Source: Oenococcus oeni DSM 20252 = AWRIB129
Lineage (GTDB): Bacteria > Bacillota > Bacilli > Lactobacillales > Lactobacillaceae
DNA length: 64,000 nucleotides
NCBI RefSeq assembly: GCF_000372485.1
Contig: NZ_AQVA01000008.1
Coordinates: 1-64,000, forward strand
Direction: 5' to 3'
The notes below the pieces were generated by a model. It saw only the letters and a program-made list of their open reading frames with translations. It ran no database searches and was not told where the DNA came from. Shown piece by piece: positions 26,222 to 34,376 of this stretch; within the stretch, counting starts at the first letter, position 1; each line of letters opens with the position of its first letter. The position numbers and the translations under genes were made by a program.

Positions 26222-26746
26222 TTAAATATTTATATGGATATCTCCATCATCGAATTTAAAGTGACGTCCTATTGAATCGTTAACCATTTTGCTGATATAA
26301 TCGCCAAAATCGACATCATTGAGATTTTCGGACACTCTTTTCAACAGCCTTAACAGTGTATCCTTTTCTTCTTCTGATAATCTGGCAAAAATTTCTTCGC
26401 TCAGGTCATCGGCTTCGTCTTTTTTATTTTTCAAAAAGGCGTGGCCTTTTTTGGTTAATTTAATTAGAGTAATTCTTTTATCGATTTCATCGACGATTCT
26501 TTCGACAAAATCATTTTCTTCCAACTTGTCTACGAGACTCGTAACGGAACTTGGTCGGACATCAAGAATTTCAGCAATTTCGCCAACTGACCAACCATCA
26601 TATTTTTCTAGTAAATGCATTAAACGAGCTTGACCACGATGGTGGCCTCGCTGTCCTCTATGGTGAGGGCCCATCATCAAATAAAAGTTGGGGTTCTTCG
26701 CCAAACCACTGATTGTCTTCATTAATTCATTTGTTACTTCCGACAT
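26222..26746 (-). CDS. MarR-family transcriptional regulator
   Basis: A 174-residue winged-helix regulator. A His-rich stretch (GPHHRGQRGHHRGQ, about residues 26-39) precedes the winged helix, with recognition-helix region VGEIAEILDVRPSSVTSLVD and wing DEIDKRITLIKLTKKG, then a C-terminal dimerisation helix. The His-rich tract could bind metal, which is inference. The promoter and probable autoregulation are upstream; the downstream partner is a broken small membrane protein gene. Confidence 0.88.
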   Translation of the reverse strand: MSEVTNELMKTISGLAKNPNFYLMMGPHHRGQRGHHRGQARLMHLLEKYDGWSVGEIAEILDVRPSSVTSLVDKLEENDFVERIVDEIDKRITLIKLTKKGHAFLKNKKDEADDLSEEIFARLSEEEKDTLLRLLKRVSENLNDVDFGDYISKMVNDSIGRHFKFDDGDIHINI

Positions 26747-26828
26747 AGTTTATTCCTTTTTTATTATTCATAAATATTACGATCTTATTTAGGAAATGTA
26801 AACAAAACCTAACTTTTATTTAAAATAA

Positions 26829-26853
26829 AACCATTTCATTTAAGAAATGGTTA
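26829..26853 (-). terminator. terminator after ilvE
   Basis: AACCATTTC and GAAATGGTT form a nine-base stem around a six-to-seven-base loop, followed on the minus strand by TTATTTT. It ends the ilvE transcript just before the marR-type promoter region. Confidence 0.7.
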
Positions 26854-26868
26854 ATAAAATGTTTATTT

Positions 26869-27903
26869 TTATTTCAATGGAACATCGACCTGCCAGCCAT
26901 CTGGTCCTTTTTGATCGCCATCTTGAATGCCGCTCAAACGATCATATAGTTTTTGTGTATAGGGACCGACTTCGGTTTCACTATAGAAAACATGCTTATT
27001 TCCGTTATGGGTGATTGAGCCGACGGGAGAAATTACGGCTGCAGTGCCCATTGCGCCGGCTTCGGAAAATTGATCCAAGTCATAAATGCTGATCGTCGTT
27101 TCTTCAGGCTCCATTCCGAAACTGTCAGCGATTTGCAATAGTGATTTTTTTGTGATCGATGGAAGAATTGATGGGGACTTCGGTGTTTTAAACTTACCGT
27201 CTTTAGTGATTCCGAAGAAGTTGGCACCACCAAGCTCTTCGATATTTTCATGCAAACGCGGGTCCAAGTAAACCACATCGGAATAACCGTTTTTATGAGC
27301 AAGCGAACCCGGTAGCAAACTTGCAGCATAGTTTCCGGAAACTTTTGATTGGCCGGTTCCACCATGTGCGGCTCGATCATAAGGACTTGTTACGTATTCT
27401 GTCGGTTTCATGCCGCCTTTATAGTATGGCCCGACTGGCGTAACCAAAATATGAAATTGGAATTTGTCGGCCGGATGAACACCGATTACTTCGCCGGTAC
27501 CGATGATAAAGGGGCGAATATATAAAGTTGCACCGGAACCATACGGAGGAACAAAATTCTGATTAGCTTTAACGACCATTTTAACTGCTTCAACAAAACG
27601 GTCTTCTGGGAAAGGAGCCATCAACAAACGTTCTGCTGAATTATGTAGACGCTTGGCATTCATGTCCGGACGGAACAAATTAACGCCACCATCTTTTCGA
27701 CGATAGGCCTTTAAGCCCTCGAACGCTTCCTGACCATAATGTAACACGTTGGCGGCTTCAGACATTTTAATCGTCGAATCGCTTGTCAGTTTTCCTTCAT
27801 CCCATTTTCCATCTTTATATTCGGCATGAAAACTATATGGTAAATCATAGTAATTAAAGCCTAAATTTGGCCAATCAAAATTTTCCGCTTTTGCTTTTTC
27901 CAT
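26869..27903 (-). CDS. ilvE: branched-chain amino acid aminotransferase
   Basis: IlvE is a PLP enzyme that interconverts branched-chain amino acids and their 2-keto acids. The 344-residue protein is of the fold-type IV group II form: LHYGQEAFEGLKAYRR, NAKRLHNSAERLLMAPFP, the PLP lysine in GQSKVSGNYAASLL, and the SEAGAMGTAAVISPVGSI phosphate-binding loop. Ribosome site AAAGGAG precedes ATG 27903. It stands as a single gene with its own terminator. Confidence 0.95.
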   Translation of the reverse strand: MEKAKAENFDWPNLGFNYYDLPYSFHAEYKDGKWDEGKLTSDSTIKMSEAANVLHYGQEAFEGLKAYRRKDGGVNLFRPDMNAKRLHNSAERLLMAPFPEDRFVEAVKMVVKANQNFVPPYGSGATLYIRPFIIGTGEVIGVHPADKFQFHILVTPVGPYYKGGMKPTEYVTSPYDRAAHGGTGQSKVSGNYAASLLPGSLAHKNGYSDVVYLDPRLHENIEELGGANFFGITKDGKFKTPKSPSILPSITKKSLLQIADSFGMEPEETTISIYDLDQFSEAGAMGTAAVISPVGSITHNGNKHVFYSETEVGPYTQKLYDRLSGIQDGDQKGPDGWQVDVPLK

Positions 27904-27947
27904 TTTTTTATTCTCCTTTATAATAAATAATTGAATTTTTTATTAAA

Positions 27948-29285
27948 TTAAACAACGTCCAGATGTAAGTCGTTTTCTCTTGTTTTACCAACACTTTTCA
28001 GTAATTTATACCAAAGCCAGGAAATTGCTACGGGACCAACTAAACCAAATATCAGCATTGTTGCAAGACCGGACAATCCATTTGAAAAACCGGAATTTGC
28101 AGACATCGAAAGAATATTAAGCGGTGCTGTTAGTGAAGAAAAGCCGAGGCCGCCAAGCGTTGCAGGAACTTTGAATCCACCAACTGTAACGGCTAGCGAT
28201 GCCATTAACATGGCGGAAACCATCGGGCCGATTGCTGTTAAGGGTGATTTGATGATATTTGGAAATTGGACCTTAGGTGTTATCAATCCTTGAGCTATAT
28301 TAGCTCCAGGATCGTTTTGATTAAAACTCATTGCTGTATAACCCGAGAAAGCTGCGCAGCAACCGATTAATGCCGCACCAGCCGATATTGGATCAAGATT
28401 GACTGCGACTGCCAGTGCAGCTGAGGAGGCTGGTGTCATTAAGAACCAGAACCAGGCAAATGAGACAACTACGGCTCCAAGAACTGGATTTACTTTCATT
28501 GTGTTTGCGAGATTTTCTGAAACCCAATTTAAGAATGGCGTTGTTACCGACGCTGCTGCCAGACCGACTAAAGAACCAACCAGCGTCGCACAAAAGGGAA
28601 CGATGAACATATCCAACGCTGCTGCCAGACCGACTAAAGAACCAACCAGCGTCGCACAAAAGGGAACGATGAACATATCCAAAGGTGTTTTTCCGGTCAG
28701 CCACATACCGACTAAAGCGGCCGCTAATCCGGCGATTACAGCCGAGACCGGTTGGCCGACAGTCACAATCGTTGCTCCGCTTAATTGTGGCGCAACCCAT
28801 CCGGTGGCTGTTTTTGTTGCTTTGATTACTGCTTCGGTGAAATAAATCGAATTAGCACCGACGGTTGCGGCAATCATTGCCGAAAAGGTTGTTAAAGTTG
28901 TTGAACGTAACTGAATCGCTATCCCGGCTCCAATTGCCGGAGCCAGTAAATGTTGACCAAGAATTCCCACCATTTGCAATGGGGCCCAGTGCAGCAAATT
29001 ACCGGCTGTATTTAAAAGAATTGAAATTCCAAGAATTACTAAAACAGCATTGGAAATTCCCTGGCTGACTGTATAAACCCAGTCGGAGATCTTCATCTTC
29101 TTTTCCGGCCTTGTTAAGGGACCAGAACCGGGTCTTAATTCCTCGGTTTGAGGTCGATCGTTTTTAAATTTAGCTGCCGCGGCAACGGCTGCTGTATAAG
29201 CGGCGCTGCGTTGTTCAGCTGTCATTGAAGCTGGATCTTGATCAAATAGATTCGATTGAGCTTCTGATTGCTTCCTTGCTGTCAT
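27948..29285 (-). CDS. PTS EIIC-like membrane transporter with internal duplication
   Basis: A 445-residue membrane protein with about ten hydrophobic segments, resembling the PTS_EIIC_2 type (stand-alone IIC-like proteins); the sugar or other substrate is unknown. The N-terminal 65 residues are hydrophilic and rich in Ala, Gln and Lys. Residues LDMFIVPFCATLVGSLVGLAAA occur twice in tandem in the middle, from a perfect 66-base repeat, which adds about one membrane span. The gene is preceded by a long leader with an intrinsic terminator (29303-29504). Ribosome site AAGGAGAG lies before ATG 29285. Confidence 0.8.
   Translation of the reverse strand: MTARKQSEAQSNLFDQDPASMTAEQRSAAYTAAVAAAAKFKNDRPQTEELRPGSGPLTRPEKKMKISDWVYTVSQGISNAVLVILGISILLNTAGNLLHWAPLQMVGILGQHLLAPAIGAGIAIQLRSTTLTTFSAMIAATVGANSIYFTEAVIKATKTATGWVAPQLSGATIVTVGQPVSAVIAGLAAALVGMWLTGKTPLDMFIVPFCATLVGSLVGLAAALDMFIVPFCATLVGSLVGLAAASVTTPFLNWVSENLANTMKVNPVLGAVVVSFAWFWFLMTPASSAALAVAVNLDPISAGAALIGCCAAFSGYTAMSFNQNDPGANIAQGLITPKVQFPNIIKSPLTAIGPMVSAMLMASLAVTVGGFKVPATLGGLGFSSLTAPLNILSMSANSGFSNGLSGLATMLIFGLVGPVAISWLWYKLLKSVGKTRENDLHLDVV
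28551..28682. repeat. perfect 66-bp tandem direct repeat inside the transporter gene
   Basis: Bases 28551-28616 and 28617-28682 are identical. Each copy is 22 codons, so the frame is kept and a 22-residue hydrophobic segment is doubled. The lack of any difference between the copies indicates a recent duplication (or an assembly artefact). Confidence 0.95.
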
Positions 29286-29302
29286 CTTTCTCTCCTTAAA
29301 AT

Positions 29303-29343
29303 AAAAACCTGTTTCAGTTAATCAAACTAACCGAAACAGGTTT
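29303..29343 (-). terminator. leader terminator ahead of the EIIC-like gene
   Basis: On the minus strand AAACCTGTTTC pairs with GAAACAGGTTT, extended by a partly paired GGTTAG/TTAACTG, and is followed by T-rich sequence. The T-box-like GGTT just upstream could pair with the left arm as an alternative structure. Confidence 0.8.
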
Positions 29344-29504
29344 AAAAAATTTTCAACCATGCCAGCCAGCTGTCTTTCGACGGCTGACAAAATGATCAGT
29401 CGTCATTGCCTAATTAGCAACACGAGGCTGATCAAAATAATTGATTCACTCATATTCATTTGTTTGCAATTATTTAACATGTACTCTCTTGCTCTTTCGA
29501 GTTG
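29303..29504 (-). promoter_or_regulatory. structured leader RNA with terminator, before the EIIC-like gene
   Basis: The minus-strand transcript from the promoter at 29511-29539 starts with a roughly 200-base leader that holds no gene. By eye it has four elements in order: a small CUC-gaaa-GAG hairpin near the 5' end; AAUAAUUG/CAAUUAUU (29436-29474); the long nested UGAUCAG/CUGAUCA stem with UCGU/ACGA and UUGC/GCAA inside (29393-29434); and GUCAGC/GCUGGC around GUC-gaaa-GAC (29365-29388). It ends in an intrinsic terminator (29303-29343) just before the ribosome site. No known riboswitch or complete T-box signature is recognised. Attenuation control of the transporter is inferred. Confidence 0.6.
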
Positions 29505-29510
29505 TAACTT

Positions 29511-29539
29511 AGATTACTCGGCAAAATTTGGATTGTCAA
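29511..29539 (-). promoter_or_regulatory. promoter of the EIIC-like gene
   Basis: Minus-strand -35 TTGACA (plus 29534-29539), 17-base spacer, -10 TAATCT (plus 29511-29516). Confidence 0.75.
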
Positions 29540-29626
29540 GCGTTTTTAAATTTGTAATACAAATGTAATTTTTTATTTTTTGTTCTATAAAAAATGTAAA
29601 ATTAATGAGACTGGAGGGGATAAAAA

Positions 29627-29842
29627 GTGTCTCTTATTTTATTTGTAATTTTACTAATTGTCGCAATTATTTTCGGTGTGATTTCTTTCGGAATCGGCAT
29701 CGCTTTGTTACCGGTGCTTTTGATTGTTTTAGCAATCGGTATTTTCTTCTTTTTGGTTAATCTCATTTGGCACGGTATTCAAATAATTATTCTTTTTATG
29801 ATTGCTTTAGCAATTTATGATTGGATAAAAAAAAGAAACTAA
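29627..29842 (+). CDS. small membrane protein of unknown function
   Basis: A 71-residue protein that is almost wholly hydrophobic, with two to three spans (about residues 3-23, 25-46 and 49-65) and a basic end DWIKKRN. It starts at GTG 29627 after the strong ribosome site GGAGGGG. Unknown function; the shape resembles small phage-shock or DUF-type membrane proteins, but no family is claimed. Its stop overlaps the convergent phosphatase gene by four bases. Confidence 0.7.
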   Translation: MSLILFVILLIVAIIFGVISFGIGIALLPVLLIVLAIGIFFFLVNLIWHGIQIIILFMIALAIYDWIKKRN

Positions 29843-30504
29843 TTTATTTCTTTATCGTCGAAACTGATGAAATGATATTGCCTGTCTTCGTATACCAATT
29901 TCGAAACAGAACCGTTTTTTGGTCGCGCATGAAGACTGATTTTATTGTTTCCGTAACGATCAGCTAGCGATAGAAGGGTATTGCCGTGAGATATCAAAAG
30001 GACTTTAGCTCCATCTTTAACATTTGGATCTTCTAATAATTTTGTGAATCCTTCATCGAGACGAGCCCAATATTCGTCGTTATTTTCTGCATCGTGCCAA
30101 GGATCGGCTGCTTTTAAAAAATCTTTCGTCGATGCTACTCCGTAATCATCGACAATTTCGGCGTAACTTTTTAACCCATAGGGAGCACCAGCATTTAACC
30201 AAGCAATGTCCATATTCGATCCCTCATAAGATCCGTAAAACTCCTCTCTAAAATTTGCCAGACAGCTTAATTCGGGTTGAAAATCTGTTGTATTTTTGTC
30301 AAGAATAATTTTTGCAGTTTGCATAGCTCTGCTTGTGTCCGATGAGTAAGCCGCCTCGAAACGAACACCGCTGAGTTTTTCACCGACTTTTCGTGCGTCG
30401 GAAAGACCGTTTTCGGTCAGTGGAGAATTGCTCCAACCTTGTAGCTTGTTATAACGATTAAAATAAGTTTGTCCATGACGAACAAGATAAAATGTAACTT
30501 TCAT
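29839..30504 (-). CDS. histidine phosphatase family protein
   Basis: A 221-residue member of the phosphoglycerate mutase-like superfamily. The catalytic motif LVRHGQTYFN is at the N-terminus, with the second His in LLISHGNTLLSL. The start is ATG 30504 (MKVTFYLVRHG) after the ribosome site AGAGGTG; an in-frame ATG at 30552 gives a 16-residue extension with no family support. The family includes phosphatases for sugar phosphates and nucleotides; the substrate is not known. Divergent from the alpha/beta hydrolase. Confidence 0.88.
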   Translation of the reverse strand: MKVTFYLVRHGQTYFNRYNKLQGWSNSPLTENGLSDARKVGEKLSGVRFEAAYSSDTSRAMQTAKIILDKNTTDFQPELSCLANFREEFYGSYEGSNMDIAWLNAGAPYGLKSYAEIVDDYGVASTKDFLKAADPWHDAENNDEYWARLDEGFTKLLEDPNVKDGAKVLLISHGNTLLSLADRYGNNKISLHARPKNGSVSKLVYEDRQYHFISFDDKEIN

Positions 30505-30545
30505 AAGCACCTCTACTAAGTATTTTAGTTTGTTAGAATGGCCAT

Positions 30546-31307
30546 ATGGCAAAGATTTTTGATATTAAGTATGGAAATGACGAAAAACAAAAATTAGATC
30601 TCTATTTACAAGATTCAGTTGCACCACTGGTTTTTTATACACATGGTGGCGGCTGGTGGCAAGGCGATAAGAGAAAAGATACAAAAATTTTCGATAGTTT
30701 GTTTTCGGCCGGTTTTTCAGTTGCGTCGGTCAATTATCGTTTAGCTGATAAAAATAATCCTTATCCGGCTCAATTGGATGATTGCCATTCTGCCTTAACC
30801 TTTTTGCAGCAAAGCGATTACAAATTCAGGAAAGATAAAATTGCTTTATTGGGGGCTTCCTCAGGTGCTAATATTAGTGTTTCCCTTTCGATAGAAACCG
30901 GCTATCCGACCGTTTCCTGGTCCGGCCAGTTTGATTTCAAAGGTTTTTTGAAAACACATACCGCGATTACCGGCCGAAAAGCTGTCGATAATCCTGATCC
31001 TGATAAAGGCAGCCGCCAACAGTCTTATTATAAGTGGCTTTTGGAAAAACTTTTCAATGGCGATCTCTCCAGAGTCGGAGAAGCTACTTTGCAACATAAA
31101 ATTACTTCGAAAACTGGTCCCGTTTTGTTGATTAATTCAGCTGCCGAATTAGCTCCGGTTATGGAGGTTTACAAAATGCAGGAAGCCTATCTTGAAAACG
31201 GTATTGAAGTCGATACAATAATTTTCCCTGGTGATCGTCATGCACTTGGCTATGCCGATGATGCCCTTAAACCAACGATTGATTTTTTGGAAACTCATTT
31301 GCAATAA
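30546..31307 (+). CDS. alpha/beta hydrolase, esterase-type
   Basis: A 253-residue hydrolase of the HSL/esterase-lipase type. HGGGWWQGDKR (about residues 33-43) forms the oxyanion hole, Ser is in the nucleophile elbow GASSGAN, and FPGDRHALGY near the C-terminus supplies the catalytic His. No signal peptide, so it is cytoplasmic. Such proteins in lactic acid bacteria act on short-chain esters; the real substrate is not shown by context. Confidence 0.88.
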   Translation: MAKIFDIKYGNDEKQKLDLYLQDSVAPLVFYTHGGGWWQGDKRKDTKIFDSLFSAGFSVASVNYRLADKNNPYPAQLDDCHSALTFLQQSDYKFRKDKIALLGASSGANISVSLSIETGYPTVSWSGQFDFKGFLKTHTAITGRKAVDNPDPDKGSRQQSYYKWLLEKLFNGDLSRVGEATLQHKITSKTGPVLLINSAAELAPVMEVYKMQEAYLENGIEVDTIIFPGDRHALGYADDALKPTIDFLETHLQ

Positions 31308-31339
31308 TTTTTAAAAGCGAAAATTTTCCGCGTTATTAT

Positions 31340-31684
31340 TTGGATGCAAAAAATATGAATGAAGATAAAATTCCAGAAACAATTCAAGATATCAAAGAAC
31401 GTGCTGCTTTAATGAAATCGCGTGGTTTTTCAATTGGTGAAGAACAGGTTATGAGCCAGGCAATCAAAGATGGCTTACAGGCGATTGTTAATGATTTGAT
31501 GGATGGGGAATATTTTACCGTTCAGTTAATAAATCCGAAGACCTTTATGATCCTTGGTGTTAATGGCAGGACCGAAGGAAAAATAATCGCTCGGGGAGAA
31601 AGTTTCAATAGCGATTTTAAAGAAAGCTCAGACAGGCTTTGGAATTATTTTTGGGACCAAGCGGAAAAAATAGTTGGTAGATAG
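31340..31684 (+). CDS. hypothetical protein
   Basis: A 109-114-residue acidic protein of unknown function. Start candidates are TTG 31340 and ATG 31355 (MNEDKIPETIQDIKER); neither has a good ribosome site. The middle section (YFTVQLINPKTFMILGVNG) suggests a small alpha/beta domain, but no family is recognised. It follows the hydrolase by about 30 bases and ends in a strong bidirectional terminator. Confidence 0.6.
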   Translation: MDAKNMNEDKIPETIQDIKERAALMKSRGFSIGEEQVMSQAIKDGLQAIVNDLMDGEYFTVQLINPKTFMILGVNGRTEGKIIARGESFNSDFKESSDRLWNYFWDQAEKIVGR

Positions 31685-31712
31685 AGAAAGGCTGCTTTAG
31701 CAGTCTTTCTCT
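31683..31712. terminator. bidirectional terminator
   Basis: AGAGAAAG-GCTGC pairs with GCAGT-CTTTCTCT around a four-base loop, between two convergent genes. The symmetric arms give A/T-rich tails on both strands. Confidence 0.75.
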
Positions 31713-32625
31713 ATAGTTCAAGGATCAATTTCCCTAATGGATGGTCATTTTCAAATTCTTTATGCATACTCCGCAGATTTTTCAAACTAAATTGCGATAT
31801 TTTCGCGATTTTAAGTACTGTCAGTCCTTGACTCATGTCTTTTAACAATTCAGTCAGGCAACTGCCTGAATCCAAATAAATTGCATCTGTATCAAAAGGG
31901 GACTTTTTTGCTTTATCAGTCAAACCGACAGTTGAACAAAGCTTGCCGTTTTCTTTTAAAAGCTTTAGTGATTTATCTTGTGTTTCCCCACCGACTGTAT
32001 CAAGAATTGCGTCTATTTTTTCACTTATATTGGTAAAATTTTCTTTTTTATAATCATAAACAGCAATTGCCGGATTGAAACCATTTAAAAAAGCTTTTCC
32101 TTTTGTACCTGCAGTAGTATAAATTTTACCGGCACCGATTTTTTCAGCTGCCTGAATTGCTGCAAATCCAACTGCTCCGGAACCCCCATGTATCAAAATC
32201 GATTGACCTTTTTTTAATTTAATTTCCTTGATAACCGCCTGGTATCCAGTTTGGTACCCTAAGGCAACACCGGCAGCCTGAACAAAAGTCAGATTATCAG
32301 GAATTAGGGCAAGCTGCTTTTCTGATACTAAAACCTGTTCGGCATAACTTCTAAGATGCGTGCTGGCGACAACTCGATCGCCAACTGAATATTTGGTAAC
32401 TTCAGAACCAATTTCCTGAACAATCCCAGCAACACTTGAGCCGAGAACCGTTGGAAGCTTGTCGCTTCCACCATAGAAACCGCTTCTGTATTTTACATCG
32501 TAGGGATCAATTGCTGTAGCAAAGTTTTTAACAAGGACTTGATTGGGTTTTGGATCAGCTAATTTTTTTTCGGTCGCATAAAAGACATCGACATCACCGA
32601 ATTCGTTTATTTCAATTGCTTTCAT
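31711..32625 (-). CDS. zinc-independent alcohol dehydrogenase/quinone oxidoreductase
   Basis: A 304-residue MDR-superfamily oxidoreductase, probably an NADPH-dependent quinone or enone reductase. The N-terminal catalytic domain lacks the zinc ligands ([20 protein letters not shown]), and the Rossmann fold has [19 protein letters not shown] 32625 follows the ribosome site AGGAGG. It converges on the hypothetical gene through the shared terminator. Confidence 0.9.
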   Translation of the reverse strand: MKAIEINEFGDVDVFYATEKKLADPKPNQVLVKNFATAIDPYDVKYRSGFYGGSDKLPTVLGSSVAGIVQEIGSEVTKYSVGDRVVASTHLRSYAEQVLVSEKQLALIPDNLTFVQAAGVALGYQTGYQAVIKEIKLKKGQSILIHGGSGAVGFAAIQAAEKIGAGKIYTTAGTKGKAFLNGFNPAIAVYDYKKENFTNISEKIDAILDTVGGETQDKSLKLLKENGKLCSTVGLTDKAKKSPFDTDAIYLDSGSCLTELLKDMSQGLTVLKIAKISQFSLKNLRSMHKEFENDHPLGKLILEL

Positions 32626-32792
32626 TGGAGTACCTCCTAAGTTTCTTGAATATAACTATTTCTACCCACATTATAATGGAGAGTGCTAAGAAATCAGAAT
32701 CAAGACGATTAAAATTTAAATTAACCGCTTGCAATTTTCCGATTGAATCTTTATTGACTGGCCACAAAGATTTTTGCCTTACAATTATATTT

Positions 32793-33938
32793 ATGACTAA
32801 AGATCCCATAACATATGAGTTGCTTCATGTTGATAAGCATACTGGTGCTAGACGTGGGGTGATCCATACACCGCACGGCGACTGGCAGACGCCGATGTTT
32901 ATGCCGGTGGGCACTCAGGCGACGGTTAAGTCGCTTCAACCACGCGAACTAAAAGAAATCGGTTCTCAATTTATCTTAGGAAACACTTATCATTTATGGA
33001 TTCGTCCTGGCGATGATTTGATTGCTAAAGCTGGTGGTCTTCATAAGTTTATGGATTGGGACCAGGCGATTTTGACTGATTCTGGTGGTTTTCAGGTTTT
33101 TAGCTTGGCTGATTCTCGTTCAATCACTGAAAAAGGGGTTACTTTTAAGAACAATATCGATGGTTCGACTATGTTCCTTTCTCCTGAAGTTGCGATGAAA
33201 ATTCAAAACAATCTCGGAGCCGATATCATTATGCAACTTGACGAAGCTGTCCCTTACTTTGAAACATATGATTATGTAAAAAAATCAACCGAGCGTTCAG
33301 CTCGTTGGGCCCAAAGAGCTTTGGAGGCTCACAAATGTTCCAAGCAACAGGCTCTTTTTGGGATTGTTCAAGGAGCCGGTTTTAGAAAATTGAGAGAAAA
33401 TTCAGCGAAGGATTTAGCTTCTCTGAATCTGCCCGGTTATGCCATTGGTGGATTATCCGTTGGAGAATCGAAAACCGAAATGAACCGTGTTCTTGATTTT
33501 ACGACACAATGGCTGCCGGAAAACAAACCGCGTTATTTAATGGGTGTCGGTGCCCCAGACTCTTTATTTGATTCTGTAATTCGTGGAATCGATATGTTTG
33601 ATTGCGTTCTGCCGACCCGTATTGCCAGGAAGGGCAGTTTGATGACTAGATTTGGTCGCGTGGTTATTACCAATCACAAATATAAGGATGATTTTAGTCA
33701 GTTGGATGAAAATCTTGACGATTATGCTTCGACGCATTTTACAAAGGCCTATTTGCATCATTTATTCAATACGAATGAATTATTAGCCTATAATTTGGCT
33801 TCGATACATAACTTAAGATATCTTCTAAAATTAATGGAGGACATGCGCGCAGCGATTGAAAATGATCAGTTATTGGATCTTAAGGAGAAAGTACTTGAAG
33901 AATATGGCTATAATAAGGCAAATGCCCGTCTTTTTTAA
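32793..33938 (+). CDS. tgt: tRNA-guanine transglycosylase lacking the zinc cysteines
   Basis: Tgt exchanges guanine 34 of certain tRNAs for queuine or preQ1. The 381-residue protein has the general acid/base Asp in [13 protein letters not shown] (D96) and the nucleophile Asp in [14 protein letters not shown] (D270). The zinc site is not normal: relatives have C-x-C-x2-C just before AYLHHL, but here residues 308-313 read LDDYAS, so all three Cys are lost while the His (about 339, SIHNLRY) stays. The zinc is structural and matters for folding, so the enzyme may be inactive or zinc-free. I chose ATG 32793; longer in-frame starts to 32550 overlap the divergent gene. No ribosome site is visible; -10-like TACAAT ends seven bases before the ATG. 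Confidence 0.9.
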   Translation: MTKDPITYELLHVDKHTGARRGVIHTPHGDWQTPMFMPVGTQATVKSLQPRELKEIGSQFILGNTYHLWIRPGDDLIAKAGGLHKFMDWDQAILTDSGGFQVFSLADSRSITEKGVTFKNNIDGSTMFLSPEVAMKIQNNLGADIIMQLDEAVPYFETYDYVKKSTERSARWAQRALEAHKCSKQQALFGIVQGAGFRKLRENSAKDLASLNLPGYAIGGLSVGESKTEMNRVLDFTTQWLPENKPRYLMGVGAPDSLFDSVIRGIDMFDCVLPTRIARKGSLMTRFGRVVITNHKYKDDFSQLDENLDDYASTHFTKAYLHHLFNTNELLAYNLASIHNLRYLLKLMEDMRAAIENDQLLDLKEKVLEEYGYNKANARLF

Positions 33939-33973
33939 GCCAGCTTTGATAAAATTAAATTTCGGAGGATTCT

Positions 33974-34336
33974 ATGTTCAATAATCTTTTTATCGCGGCC
34001 GCTAAAACGGGCCTGTCTTCTTGGATACCAACAATTTTAATTTATGTGGTACTGATTGGTGGGTTGTTTTGGTGGTCGTCAAGACGCCGCAAACAGGCAA
34101 ACGAGCAACAGCAAAAAATGCGGACCGGTTTAGTCAAGGGTGCCCAAGTTGTTACTATTGGTGGCTTACACGGCGTCGTTGATTCAATCGATACCGAGAA
34201 AAAAATCGTTACTCTCGATGTTGAAGGTGTTTATCTGCCTTTCGAGCAAAGGGCGATCGCTAGAATTATCGCTCCTACGGATGGCGACCAAGAAACAAAT
34301 ATCACCAAGAACGAAGACAAAAAAGAGAATAAATAA
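33974..34336 (+). CDS. yajC: YajC preprotein translocase accessory subunit
   Basis: YajC associates with SecDF-YidC at the Sec translocon. The 120-residue protein has one membrane span (about residues 16-34) with WSSRRRKQANEQQQKM after it, and the family core GAQVVTIGGLHGVVDSID. The C-terminal tail is charged. Ribosome site GGAGG lies before ATG 33974. It follows tgt, as in many bacteria (tgt-yajC). Confidence 0.93.
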   Translation: MFNNLFIAAAKTGLSSWIPTILIYVVLIGGLFWWSSRRRKQANEQQQKMRTGLVKGAQVVTIGGLHGVVDSIDTEKKIVTLDVEGVYLPFEQRAIARIIAPTDGDQETNITKNEDKKENK

Positions 34337-34365
34337 GCAGCTGTTCTTTTGGCTGCTTTTATTTT
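34335..34365 (+). terminator. terminator after yajC
   Basis: AAGCAGC pairs with GCTGCTT around a ten-base loop and is followed by TTATTTT. The next gene's ribosome site AGGAG follows directly. Confidence 0.7.
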
Positions 34366-34376
34366 AGGAGCTAAAG

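Noticed and set aside
28393-28845. open frames on both strands over the duplicated part of the EIIC-like gene
   Set aside because: They contain the same 66-bp repeat and are shadows; the transporter frame has the membrane pattern and ribosome site.
29340-29380. T-box antiterminator in the EIIC-like leader
   Set aside because: Only UGGC and scattered bases match the GGGTGGNACCGCG core; the ACC part reads AUG. I kept it as an unrecognised leader.
32550-32792. 81-codon N-terminal extension of tgt
   Set aside because: It overlaps the divergent oxidoreductase start and has no similarity to Tgt; the family start is ATG 32793.
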